Positions 7,188 to 15,501 of a stretch of DNA of 15,672 nucleotides are shown one piece after another; the first letter of the stretch is position 1; every line of letters begins with the position of its first letter. The notes beneath the pieces are model-generated. The model was not told the origin of the DNA. It made no database searches and was given only the letters and a program-made list of their open reading frames with translations. Source of the DNA: JAZOTK01 sp045534775 (GTDB lineage Bacteria; Bacillota; Clostridia; RUG12999); contig JAZSKI010000061.1 in the NCBI GenBank assembly GCA_045534775.1, positions 1-15,672 of the forward strand, written 5' to 3'. A program made the translations under genes and the position numbers.

Positions 7188-7690
7188 TTAAAAAGTGTCC
7201 TTTGCCATTACTTTATTTTCATCACGCTCAGCTCCGAAAATCTTGTCAAAGCCTGCACCGGGTTGAGATAAAAACGCTCTGCCGATACGGTTTTTGAATC
7301 CAAAATACTGGTCAGCTATAAGCACACCGCCGTTTGCAACAAATTTTTCAACCTTTTTTTGCAACCGCCTCACAAGGAAGATAAGCATGAGGCATTATAA
7401 GCTCTGTTTTCTTTGACGGAGGCTCAAAGTTGCTGACACCCATAATATCTGCAACATCAGAGAATGTCCATACATTTGTACAATACGGGCTTTCATCGTG
7501 TCCATAACCTCAACAACTGTCGGCTGAGTTGCACCGTTTTCTTTAAAAATTCTGTCTGCATTTCTTATATAGGATGCAAAATTCTGTTCCATAAAGTTTT
7601 CCCAGTCAAGCCATGACGCATAGCTTCCGCTTTTTGCCAAAGGTCCTGTCGGCGGGCAAATCTGATAAAAATCAACAAAATCAGCTTTTC
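7188..7690 (-). pseudogene. Degenerate GH42-like beta-galactosidase fragment
   Basis: Minus-strand pieces of a GH42-type enzyme, missing both ends. From about 7690 down one frame reads DFVDFYQICPPTGPLAKSG then SYASWLDWENFMEQNFASYI, like the end of the GH42 catalytic barrel. A second frame gives WTFSDVADIMGV and KTELIMPHAYLPCEAVAKK. A third gives KVEKFVANGGVLIADQYFG, then RAFLSQPGAGFDKIFGAE, the trimerisation-domain pattern of GH42 enzymes, ending in a TAA at 7190-7188. At least two frameshifts and internal deletions are needed to join them, so no functional product is expected. It abuts KtrA-like sequence directly. Confidence 0.65.
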
Positions 7691-8092
7691 GCCTTCTTTA
7701 AGTGCCGGCACATTGACCCTTTATTTTTTCCTCACATCAATCTGTGCAATGGTTTTGCCTATCCAATGGTCCGGTACTGCTACCCGGAAAATCGCATATT
7801 CCTCCGACAGCTTAATATGGTCGGCTGTGTACCTTATGGCTACCCATGATGCCATTTGCTTTTCCGGGTATACCACCTGGTCTGCACCGTTGCGGGAAAG
7901 AAATTTAGTCTGAATACGCGTTCTGCTCTTGATATAACCAGCTTTGCACCGTAATCCTTCAGCAGGGATGTGGTTTCAAGAGAGCTTTGGAAATCACCAC
8001 CTATTGCCACGAAGCACAATCACAGCCGCAAAGCCGAATATTATAATCTGCGACGGCGTTATATGCCGTTTTATTTGTTGTTTTTCTGTCAT
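7691..8092 (-). pseudogene. KtrB start fused to broken KtrA pieces (potassium uptake remnants)
   Basis: An intact GGAGGAG ribosome site and ATG at 8092 open MTEKQQIKRHITPSQIIIFG, the N-terminus of KtrB/TrkH-type potassium channels. After about 25 codons the sequence changes to KtrA/TrkA RCK-domain pieces: VAIGGDFQSSLETTSLLKDY and GAKLVISRA in one frame, then FLSRNGADQVVYPEKQMASW, VAIRYTADHI, LSEEYAIFRVAVPDHWIGKT and IAQIDVRKK in the ATG frame up to a TAA at 7723-7721, and VPALKEGEKL beyond it. Internal stops and frameshifts, missing gene cores and the unnatural KtrB-to-KtrA join show decay. It is not a working transporter. Confidence 0.7.
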
Positions 8093-8117
8093 ATTTCTTC
8101 TCCTCCGACGCATTCAG

Positions 8118-8150
8118 AAAAAGGCTTGATTTTCTATCAAAATCAAGCCT
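8118..8150 (-). terminator. Rho-independent terminator between the mannosidase remnant and ktrB remnant
   Basis: A perfect 12-bp stem (AGGCTTGATTTT with AAAATCAAGCCT) around a 5-base loop, followed on the minus strand by TTTTT (8122-8118). It would stop transcripts arriving from the GH38 gene. Confidence 0.8.
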
Positions 8151-8287
8151 GTCCTGTTAATACTTCACACCGAAAGCTGTAGTTTCACAAGGGAAAGCGG
8201 TGATTTAAGGTCACCTGCTTTCAACGTTACATTATTATTCACCAATACCTGTATTTATATGTAAGCTTCTCGGGTTCTGCCACCTTT
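8151..8287 (-). pseudogene. Short C-terminal gene remnant downstream of the GH38 gene
   Basis: Minus-strand sequence reads KKVAEPEKLTYKYRYW to a TGA, then with a one-frame shift VNNNVTLKAGDLKSPLSLVK and LQLSV to a TGA just before the terminator. It looks like the last part of a protein that lost its front, placed between the GH38 stop and a strong terminator. The family is not recognised, and it could be chance open sequence. Confidence 0.3.
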
Positions 8288-11065
8288 TTAAAACTCAAAC
8301 TCAAAGGTAGCTATCTTTTGTTTTGCTATTTTTACGGGAGCGTTAATATCAAATTCTGATATTCTTTCCTCGTTAAGATTTGTAACATAACATTTTTTCG
8401 GAGTTGCATAAAGATTTATTTTTGAAATAACCTCATTGTCCGTAGGATTATACAGACGCATAATAATGCTGTTTCTGTCTTCCGCCTTTTTAAATGCGGA
8501 GATAACCAGTTTTTTGTTTTCAACCTCAAAAAAGCTTGTTCCCGGAGCAATGTCGCCCTTTGAACATCCTGAAATCTGTACGGCACAGGGCGTTATATTG
8601 AATTTCTCAGCCTGTTCAAATACAGCCGCCTCTTCCCAGTTACCACTGTGAGGATATATGGAATATTCCGCATACTGCATTCCGATACATTGTCCGCCCT
8701 CCTGGTCGGGATAACAGCTTCCTACACGCATTTCGGTACAGATTGTGTTTCTGACACTTCTCAGCAAGGTTAAAAATACGCTACCGTCTTCTTTTGCTTC
8801 AAACTCGGTAAGAGAATTGTTTATAAAAGCAACGCCTGCTTTTTCGTCCGCAATATCAACAAAGGTCTGCATGGGGAGAGTCTGCATATCAGGCTCATAA
8901 GCACCATCCGCTGTTTTTACAATGGGTCTTTTGTCTACTGTAAAGTGTCCGTGAGCATAGGAATAATCTGCTTTTATGCCTGTGGGATATACTGCTCTCA
9001 ATCTGTGGTCTTTAATATTGTTATCAATTTCCACTTTAACGTCAACCTTTTTCTCACCTTTTTTCAGAGTGATAAACGACCGTATTTTAAGCACCTTTTC
9101 TGTATCACTTCTCTTTGTTTTCGCAATTCTGTAATCCTCCGGTCTTTCGGCACATTCGGGAAGCTCCATTTTTACTTCAATACCAAGAGTTGCCGAGAGC
9201 TCGCCGTTATTCTCCGTCCAGACCTTTGCACCCTGTGCTGTTGAATAATACACTCTGTTATTATCAGGCTCCTGATTTATCCAGTAGCTTCCTGCCTCAC
9301 CTGTATCTTCAAAGAAATGCATATTATCGTATACTCTGCCGCTTTCTTTTTCTTCAATTCTGACTGTTCCGTTAGTATTTACGGAAACCTTCAGATATTC
9401 ATTTTCCAAAACGCCCGATACCTTTGAAATTTCATTACCGGTAAGAACCTTCTGAAGCTGAGGACTACATACGAAATTTCTTCCGATAAGCGGTGTTTTT
9501 GTCTCGATTTTATATATCTTAAATCCGCCTGCAGGAAGCGTTCCCGTTTCCATATAGACTACGTGTCTGTCCGCCCTGAAGGGTGCAGGACGAAGGTTCT
9601 GGTCGTGAACGGGAACGGAAATATCTTCTATTGAAACACGCTGATTTTTCATTTCGTTTCCGTCATTATCCGTTATCTTAAGTTCCCAGATATTATTTTC
9701 TTTGGGTACATCAATCAGCACCTTAATTATCTCGTTTCTCGCAAAGGGCAACGGATTATATACTGCAACAAGCAAATCCGAATCATTGTAGCCCGACAAA
9801 TCCATTCTTCTTATAAGCTTCATCATTGCACGGCGATACGCTACATCCGTGAGGCTGAGTGCCTGATTCAGCCTGCCCACAACATCATTTGCTGTACTGT
9901 CCTGAGTAACACCGTTAATTGAATCATGGGGATGAGATTTTAATGTGTATTCCCATGCGTGTTCAAAGAAAGTGCTGTCATATTCCTCCCCTGCCGAAAG
10001 CATAGACGCCCCCAGCGGTTCAGCTGTGTATATGAGAAGGTTCTGAAGTTTTTTATTCATCTGTTTAAGGTACAGTCTTGTGGCAAGAGCGTTGCCGGAG
10101 CAAGCCGCAGAAGGTCCTTCTCTAAGCTCCCCGTCAACCGTAACGGCATTTTGAATATCTGCTGTTTTCTTGAAGGCTTCTATGTATTCTTCTACCGTAG
10201 ACATTTTCAGGTTATAATCAACAAGCTTGTTGCCTTCCTCTATAACCTTTGCGAAATCGCTGTTTGCTCCTGAGAAATCGCAACCGCAGAGGAACAGTCT
10301 TTCCGTTTCGGACATACTTTCATCATTTGCCGCCCAGCAGTCTTGGAGGTTTTCTTTTAAACCGATTTCAAAAAATCCGGGTTTGCTGAATCTGTGATAT
10401 TCTGTTATCTCATCCGGGTTTGCTTTATGATATATTAATCCTGCTTCTTCCCATTTCATATGCCAGTTATCATCAGTCGTTCTGCCGCATCTCATCTGCA
10501 CCAGTACGCTTTCAAACATTTTATGTCTTCCACCCTCACCTAAGCGGGTTGTAAGAATCTTACTGCCATCGGGTGAAGCCCACCAGAATTCGCATTTAGG
10601 CGCTCTTTTGCTGGTAACTCGTTTTGCCGTAAAGCAAAAATCTATGCCAAATCCGAGATATATCTGCGGAAACTGTGATATCTGTCCCCAACCAAAGGAT
10701 GTATATGCTACTTTCATTGTCTTTCCGAGCTTAGCTGAAACGCGGTAGCCTTTCATCAGGTTTCTTATAAGGCACTCCCCATCTATCGGATATAAATCCG
10801 GTAGGGTGTACCAGGGTCCTGCTGTTATTCTGCCTTCTTTAACGTATTTTTCCACAAGGTCTCTTTTTTCGGGACGCATCAGCAGGTAATCTTCCAAAAT
10901 TACGCTTTGACCGTCCATAAGAAATTGACGATAGTCCGGATTTTCGTTTAAGGTCTCGAGAAGCTCGTCCATAAAATCAACTAAAAAGCTTCTGTTTTCC
11001 CATAAAGGATATCGCCATTCTCTGTCCCAGTGACTATGGGGTATAATGTGTGCGTTTTTTGTCAT
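8288..11065 (-). CDS. GH38 alpha-mannosidase-family protein, MngB-like, lacking the usual nucleophile
   Basis: A 925-residue cytoplasmic protein (no signal peptide) of glycoside hydrolase family 38, laid out like E. coli MngB (mannosylglycerate hydrolase): N-terminal metal-binding barrel, helical middle domain, and large C-terminal beta domains. Zinc-site motif HSHWDREW gives H12 and D14; the later metal-site motif is KSHPHDSING (H378, H380, D381). A C-terminal KKAEDRNSIIMRLYNP matches the MngB ending. The GH38 nucleophile normally sits in a P-D-S-F-G motif; here the equivalent reads AYTSFGWGQIS, with T122 and no aspartate, while the following Q-x-P-Q-I-Y is kept. The codon is ACA, with no frame damage. 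Substrate is unknown; altered catalysis or a non-hydrolytic role is possible. It has its own promoter and diverges from lonB. Confidence 0.88.
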   Translation of the reverse strand: MTKNAHIIPHSHWDREWRYPLWENRSFLVDFMDELLETLNENPDYRQFLMDGQSVILEDYLLMRPEKRDLVEKYVKEGRITAGPWYTLPDLYPIDGECLIRNLMKGYRVSAKLGKTMKVAYTSFGWGQISQFPQIYLGFGIDFCFTAKRVTSKRAPKCEFWWASPDGSKILTTRLGEGGRHKMFESVLVQMRCGRTTDDNWHMKWEEAGLIYHKANPDEITEYHRFSKPGFFEIGLKENLQDCWAANDESMSETERLFLCGCDFSGANSDFAKVIEEGNKLVDYNLKMSTVEEYIEAFKKTADIQNAVTVDGELREGPSAACSGNALATRLYLKQMNKKLQNLLIYTAEPLGASMLSAGEEYDSTFFEHAWEYTLKSHPHDSINGVTQDSTANDVVGRLNQALSLTDVAYRRAMMKLIRRMDLSGYNDSDLLVAVYNPLPFARNEIIKVLIDVPKENNIWELKITDNDGNEMKNQRVSIEDISVPVHDQNLRPAPFRADRHVVYMETGTLPAGGFKIYKIETKTPLIGRNFVCSPQLQKVLTGNEISKVSGVLENEYLKVSVNTNGTVRIEEKESGRVYDNMHFFEDTGEAGSYWINQEPDNNRVYYSTAQGAKVWTENNGELSATLGIEVKMELPECAERPEDYRIAKTKRSDTEKVLKIRSFITLKKGEKKVDVKVEIDNNIKDHRLRAVYPTGIKADYSYAHGHFTVDKRPIVKTADGAYEPDMQTLPMQTFVDIADEKAGVAFINNSLTEFEAKEDGSVFLTLLRSVRNTICTEMRVGSCYPDQEGGQCIGMQYAEYSIYPHSGNWEEAAVFEQAEKFNITPCAVQISGCSKGDIAPGTSFFEVENKKLVISAFKKAEDRNSIIMRLYNPTDNEVISKINLYATPKKCYVTNLNEERISEFDINAPVKIAKQKIATFEFEF

Positions 11066-11102
11066 AACACTTCGTCCTCCAAATTGTAAAGTTTCTGATT
11101 AT

Positions 11103-11131
11103 ATTCTAACATATAAACTCTTAAATGTCAA
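11103..11131 (-). promoter_or_regulatory. Sigma-A promoter of the first GH38 gene
   Basis: On the minus strand TTGACA (11131-11126), 17 bases, then TAGAAT (11108-11103) preceded by TG (TGTTAGAAT, extended -10). The transcript would start about 30 bases before the ATG, whose ribosome site is GGAGGA. Confidence 0.8.
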
Positions 11132-11137
11132 TATACT

Positions 11138-11175
11138 TTGACATAATACTTTCTTTTTTTGTACATAATTAGTAC
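11138..11175 (+). promoter_or_regulatory. Probable lonB promoter with an overlapping dyad
   Basis: TTGACA at 11138-11143 is a perfect -35 box facing right. The -10 is poor: TACATA at 18 bases or CATAAT at 20 bases spacing. That region is also a dyad, GTACATAATTAGTAC (11161-11175), lying across the expected -10 and start point, so it may be an operator or an alternative sigma site. The -35 lies only 6 bases from the -35 of the divergent GH38 promoter. Confidence 0.5.
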
Positions 11176-11190
11176 AAAGGAGGAGTTATT

Positions 11191-12780
11191 TTGTTTGTCA
11201 CAATATTATTTGTAATACAACTGATTCTGAATATTATAATGGGAATATATTTTGCCTCGTTACTTAAAGAAAAAAATCAAAGTGCCGATGGTATCAAGCA
11301 CTACAGCCAGGTGGAGCTTAAGAAGCTGAGAGAGCTTAATCACATATCTCTGACAAAGCCGCTTGCCGAGAAAACCAGGCCTCAGAGACTGTCTGATATT
11401 GTGGGTCAGAAGGATGGAATAAGGGCGCTTCGTGCCGCAATTTGCAGCGAAAATCCTCAGCATGTTTTAATCTACGGTCCTCCCGGCATAGGAAAAACCG
11501 CTGCCGCCCGTCTTATGCTTGAAGAAGCTAAAGCTTATCCGTGTTCACCCTTCAGGGCTAATGCAAAGTTCATTGAAACCGATGCTACCATTATGAGATT
11601 TGATGAAAGAAGTGTGGCGGACCCGCTTATAGGTTCTGTTCATGACCCAATTTATCAGGGAGCAGGGGCTTATGGTCCTGCCGGTGTGCCTCAGCCTAAG
11701 CCCGGTGCGGTCACAAAGGCTCACGGTGGAATTTTGTTTATTGATGAAATCGGCGAGCTTCATCCCACTCAAATCAACCGACTCTTAAAGGTTTTAGAGG
11801 ACAGACGTGTGTTTTTTGAAAGTGCCTATTACAGCGAGGATAACGGAAATATCCCCAGGCATATCCATGAAATATTCCAAAATGGACTGCCGGCGGATTT
11901 TCGGCTTATCGGTGCTACTACCCGTTCACCCGAGGAAATTCCTCCCGCCATCCGTTCCCGTTGTGTTGAAATATACTTTTCCTCCCTGACGGAAAATCAG
12001 CTCTATGAAATTGTTGTAAATGCCGCAGAAACAGGAGGCTTCAGCTTAGATGACGATGCGGCACATCTTATATCACAGTACAGCGAAAACGGGCGTGATG
12101 CTGTAAATATGCTTCAAAATGCTGCCGGTCTTTGTATGGTGGAAAACCGCGATACTATCACCCTGAAGGATGCCGAATGGGTGATTGAGACCGGTCGTTA
12201 CTGTGTTCATAGCTGCCGAAAGGTAGCCGGAGATAGTAAAATTGGCTGTGTAAGCGGTCTTGCCGTAGCAGGAAACGAAGGGACAATAATTGAGCTTGAA
12301 GCGGCAATTTCCGAGGGTAGCGGTTTTGATTTGGGCGGTCTTACCGAGGAGGAGGTAATAAAAGCCGGTGGCAGAAGCCTTAAACGCACCTCCACCGCCA
12401 AGGTATCAGTTACCAATGCCGTAACGGCTTTGAAACGGTTTTTAAACATTGATTTATCCGATAAGCGTATTACAATAAACGTACCGGGAGGTATTCCCGT
12501 TGATGGTCCATCTGCAGGTGTTTCTATTTTTTCGGCTCTCTATTCCTGTGCTACAAAATCCGAAATCAGCAGTGAAATTGCCATGACGGGCGAAATTTCC
12601 ATAAACGGTAAAATCAATCCCGTTGGAGGAGTATCATCAAAAATCAAGGGTGCAATAACCGCAGGTGCCACCTCTGTAATAATTCCCAAGGGTAACTACC
12701 AAAAAAATTTCGAGGACCTGCCTATAAAAATATATCCCGTTGAAAATATAAACGAGGTTATTGATATTATTACAAGCTGA
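11191..12780 (+). CDS. lonB: ATP-dependent Lon-type protease LonB
   Basis: Membrane-anchored AAA+ serine protease. In Bacillus LonB is forespore-specific and helps control sigma factors during sporulation. The 529 residues carry an N-terminal membrane helix (about 1-22), Walker A GPPGIGKT (96-103), Walker B ILFIDE (181-186), sensor region GATTRSPEEIPPAIRSR, and a C-terminal Lon protease domain with S441 in PVDGPSAG and K484 in PVGGVSSK, the catalytic dyad at the usual 43-residue spacing. It lacks the long N-terminal substrate domain of LonA, which supports LonB. The start is TTG, with AAAGGAGGAG just upstream; no ATG competes. It lies between two GH38 genes and ends at a strong hairpin, so it is probably monocistronic. 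Complete, with no odd features. Confidence 0.95.
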   Translation: MFVTILFVIQLILNIIMGIYFASLLKEKNQSADGIKHYSQVELKKLRELNHISLTKPLAEKTRPQRLSDIVGQKDGIRALRAAICSENPQHVLIYGPPGIGKTAAARLMLEEAKAYPCSPFRANAKFIETDATIMRFDERSVADPLIGSVHDPIYQGAGAYGPAGVPQPKPGAVTKAHGGILFIDEIGELHPTQINRLLKVLEDRRVFFESAYYSEDNGNIPRHIHEIFQNGLPADFRLIGATTRSPEEIPPAIRSRCVEIYFSSLTENQLYEIVVNAAETGGFSLDDDAAHLISQYSENGRDAVNMLQNAAGLCMVENRDTITLKDAEWVIETGRYCVHSCRKVAGDSKIGCVSGLAVAGNEGTIIELEAAISEGSGFDLGGLTEEEVIKAGGRSLKRTSTAKVSVTNAVTALKRFLNIDLSDKRITINVPGGIPVDGPSAGVSIFSALYSCATKSEISSEIAMTGEISINGKINPVGGVSSKIKGAITAGATSVIIPKGNYQKNFEDLPIKIYPVENINEVIDIITS

Positions 12781-12825
12781 AAAAGGCAGTCTCGTCAAAG
12801 CGAGACTGCCTCATATTATTTATTT
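12780..12825. terminator. Bidirectional terminator after lonB
   Basis: An 11-bp perfect stem (AGGCAGTCTCG, 12784-12794, with CGAGACTGCCT, 12801-12811) and a 6-base loop. The minus-strand side ends in TTTTT; the plus-strand side has a weaker T-rich tract. It can end both lonB and leftward transcripts from the second GH38/SLH region. Confidence 0.85.
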
Positions 12826-12877
12826 TTCCGTTCTGTGACGGACAATTATCCGGGACATTCGTCCGTACGGTTTATTT

Positions 12878-13042
12878 TTATTTCACAAGCATATTAAAGA
12901 AAATCTGTGCAAGCTCTGCTCTTACTGCATTTCCTTTCGGGTCAAACATATTACCGTTCTTACCTTTTACATATCCCTTGCTGTTTGCAAAAGCAACCGC
13001 CTCTTTTGCCCAATCGGCAATCTCATTATCGTCTGCTACTCC
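12878..13042 (-). pseudogene. Single S-layer-homology (SLH) repeat remnant
   Basis: A 54-codon open segment reads GVADDNEIADWAKEAVAFAN, SKGYVKGKNGNMFDPKGNAV, RAELAQIFFNMLVK, then TAA. This is a complete C-terminal SLH repeat (WA..AV, G...G, F.P...RAE.A motifs), a domain that attaches exported proteins to cell-wall polymers. It has no start codon, ribosome site or signal peptide. It lies in the same frame as the second GH38 gene, separated from its end by tandem stops TGA TAG. Between its stop and the terminator (12812-12877) is only a weak hairpin with ACGGAC/GTCCGT arms. Most likely the tail of a lost surface protein joined by deletion. Confidence 0.7.
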
Positions 13043-13045
13043 CTA

Positions 13046-15460
13046 TCACTTGCCAAAAATATTTCCTTCTTTAATTTCTCCGTCGCTTACGATGAAGGTC
13101 TTGACTTCGTATTTACCGAAATCTGCTTCGCCCGCTATGGTGCCGATGTTAAATTTCACACCTTGAGGAATGTCTTTTGTATTATACATTCTTACAATTA
13201 TTTTTCCGTCCTTCAACGCCATCGAGGTCATAAGGATATTTCTGTTATCAACCGTTGCCGTAAACTCCTTTTTCTCTCCGCTACCTGAGGGGAAGAAGGA
13301 TAAGATATACGGTTTTTGGTTGAATGCCTCGGCGTTTAAGTCTATCTCGGAAATATCTGACGTCAGTCTGATATTAAAGTGTCTTTCGCCCATATCTATT
13401 CTCGGAGTATATCTGTCAACTCTTCTTAAATCACGATCATCTAAGGTAAGTGCCGCGTTTACCGCCGTATGGTACAGAGAGAGGTACATTTTATTATCTA
13501 TGCAACTTCCGCCGTAGATTTCGCCGTTAATTACAGCAAAGGATTTTTCTTCAGATTTCAGCATAGACCATTTCTGATATGTAACCTCATTGCCTTCTTT
13601 AATAAGCTGTTCCCTGCCGAACATGGTTTGACCCCAATATTCGGAATTTTCGATGGTTGTATCAAAGGAAAGCTTGCACATAATATTTCCGTTATTTGAA
13701 AGCACTCTGATATTTACGTCAATATCAGCTCCCGATTTGGGTAATGAATAAGTAACAAAGGCGAAGGAATCCATATAAGCGAATACTGCCTGGATTTTCA
13801 TTCTTACGTCGCCGTTTTCGATAATTCTTACATTATCAATATCCACCTCCGGGTAGGAGTTAAGCTGATTTGCTTTTTCGCGGCTTACGAGAATAAATTC
13901 TCCGATTTTTTCCGGATAGGCATCAATTACAAAGCCCCACGGGTCTTCGTTATCCTTAAACACTTCCAGCTTGCAGGAATTTTCTTTAAGAAGCTCCTTG
14001 CCGTCAACACAATATCTATCTATAAGACCTGTTTTCTTATTGACAGATACTGTCATTCTGTCGGTAGTAACTTCAATTACATCGCCATTGTCTTTGTGTG
14101 GTCTAACCTGTGCATAATCCTTATAAACATCAAGCTTACAGTCAAATCTGTTAATGCTCATGGGTTTAAGCTTTGCCTTGAAGGATACCTTCTTCCTCCA
14201 ATCCAGGTGAAGTGCCGACTGCTCCGATTCATTCTGAGAGGGCAGAGGATTTCTGTTTTCGTCAAGTACGGTTATAACTGTTGTTTCATCTATATTCCAG
14301 TTCTGGTCAGCAAGCTGAACCTCTGTCTCGAAAACATCTTCTATTTCATAAGGATGGGGATTATATACAATTATCGGTATTTCACCATCATTTGCCTTTT
14401 TCTGTCCCCTGCAAAGGTTAAAGAATGCACGCGCAATCAGCTTATCCGCCACATCCTCCACATAGCCCAGACGTGCCAGACTGTCAGTCTCCGCATCCAT
14501 AATCATAGAGCCGGGCAGAATATCGTGGAACTGGCAGAAAAGCAGAGATTTCCACGCCTCTTCAAGAGCTTTTTTATCATAATCCACTCCCGAAGCACAC
14601 AGCATTTTTTCGCAAAGACTGATTTTACCTTCGCAAATACGGTTTTTCTGTTTAATTCTCGCCATTGAGCTGTAGCAACCTACCATTATATGATGGAGCG
14701 AGGCTGTACGTACAGGTAATTTTGATTTATCAAGAGTTTTGAAATATTCTTCGCTGTCGGAATGAATAATATTCACATCGGAGCTTTTCATAAGCTCTGC
14801 TATGTTTTCCAAATCAATTCTTGAAGGACCGCCGCCGTGATTTCCGATGCCCCAGGTTAAAAGACCGTTTTCATTATCCTTATATTTTTCGCAGTATTCC
14901 TTAATTTCCTTCGCCGCTTCTCCCCTTGCGGTGTTATAGCCTTCATAACAGCGGTGACCTATAACCTCACTGCCGTCAAGTCCGCGCCATATAAAATCAC
15001 CATGTTCAAGCTTTCCGGGACGCATCACTATATAGGCATCATAGCCCGCTTTTTTAAGTATCTGCACCAGGCCTATGCTGTGACCGAATGGGTCAAAATT
15101 AATAGCTGTTGTAGGCGTCACACCAAAATGCTTTTCAAAAAATTCTCTGCCGACTTCAATCTGTTTTATAATACAGTCACCCGTAGGCAAATTACAGTCA
15201 GGCTGCAGATACCAGCCGCCCATTATCTTCCATTTACCCTCTTTAACCAGCTTCTGTATTCTCGCAAACAATTCCGGTTCATATTCCAAAATCCATTCAT
15301 ACAGCACCGCTTCATTATGGTTGAAGACAAAACCGTCATATTGCTCGCAAAATTCCGCCGCAACCCTGAAGGTAGAAATGGCTTCTGCTGCTCCTTCATT
15401 CCATCTCCAAAGCCATACAGGGTCCAAATGTGCATTACATAATAAAAATAAATTTTTCAT
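13046..15460 (-). CDS. GH38 alpha-mannosidase
   Basis: An 804-residue cytoplasmic exo-alpha-mannosidase of family 38, a zinc-dependent retaining enzyme that removes alpha-mannose from oligosaccharides. Metal and catalytic residues are intact: NAHLDPVW (H11, D13), nucleophile D123 in NFDPFGHS, GIGNHGGGPSR (H208), and FCQFHDILPGS (H312, D313). The rest holds the helical middle domain and beta-rich C-terminal domains. No signal peptide, so the substrate must be imported. It belongs to a different GH38 subgroup from the gene at 8288-11065, as the motifs differ throughout, so it is not a recent duplicate. The ATG has a GGAGAG ribosome site. It ends in TGA directly followed by TAG. It is divergent from an unidentified gene at the right edge. 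Exact linkage specificity cannot be read from sequence. Confidence 0.95.
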   Translation of the reverse strand: MKNLFLLCNAHLDPVWLWRWNEGAAEAISTFRVAAEFCEQYDGFVFNHNEAVLYEWILEYEPELFARIQKLVKEGKWKIMGGWYLQPDCNLPTGDCIIKQIEVGREFFEKHFGVTPTTAINFDPFGHSIGLVQILKKAGYDAYIVMRPGKLEHGDFIWRGLDGSEVIGHRCYEGYNTARGEAAKEIKEYCEKYKDNENGLLTWGIGNHGGGPSRIDLENIAELMKSSDVNIIHSDSEEYFKTLDKSKLPVRTASLHHIMVGCYSSMARIKQKNRICEGKISLCEKMLCASGVDYDKKALEEAWKSLLFCQFHDILPGSMIMDAETDSLARLGYVEDVADKLIARAFFNLCRGQKKANDGEIPIIVYNPHPYEIEDVFETEVQLADQNWNIDETTVITVLDENRNPLPSQNESEQSALHLDWRKKVSFKAKLKPMSINRFDCKLDVYKDYAQVRPHKDNGDVIEVTTDRMTVSVNKKTGLIDRYCVDGKELLKENSCKLEVFKDNEDPWGFVIDAYPEKIGEFILVSREKANQLNSYPEVDIDNVRIIENGDVRMKIQAVFAYMDSFAFVTYSLPKSGADIDVNIRVLSNNGNIMCKLSFDTTIENSEYWGQTMFGREQLIKEGNEVTYQKWSMLKSEEKSFAVINGEIYGGSCIDNKMYLSLYHTAVNAALTLDDRDLRRVDRYTPRIDMGERHFNIRLTSDISEIDLNAEAFNQKPYILSFFPSGSGEKKEFTATVDNRNILMTSMALKDGKIIVRMYNTKDIPQGVKFNIGTIAGEADFGKYEVKTFIVSDGEIKEGNIFGK

Positions 15461-15501
15461 TTTCTCACTCTCCGTTGTAAAAACAAATATAACACAACAT
15501 C

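Noticed and set aside
12838..12865. Hairpin with ACGGAC/GTCCGT arms as a regulatory RNA or attachment site
   Set aside because: Only 6 paired bases with a long unpaired centre and no T tract; next to a much stronger terminator.
14096..14668. 190-residue plus-strand open frame inside the second GH38 gene
   Set aside because: Antisense shadow of an intact GH38 coding sequence, with no ribosome site or recognisable domain.
14954..15442. 162-residue plus-strand open frame inside the second GH38 gene
   Set aside because: Antisense to the conserved catalytic domain; low-complexity, non-protein-like translation.
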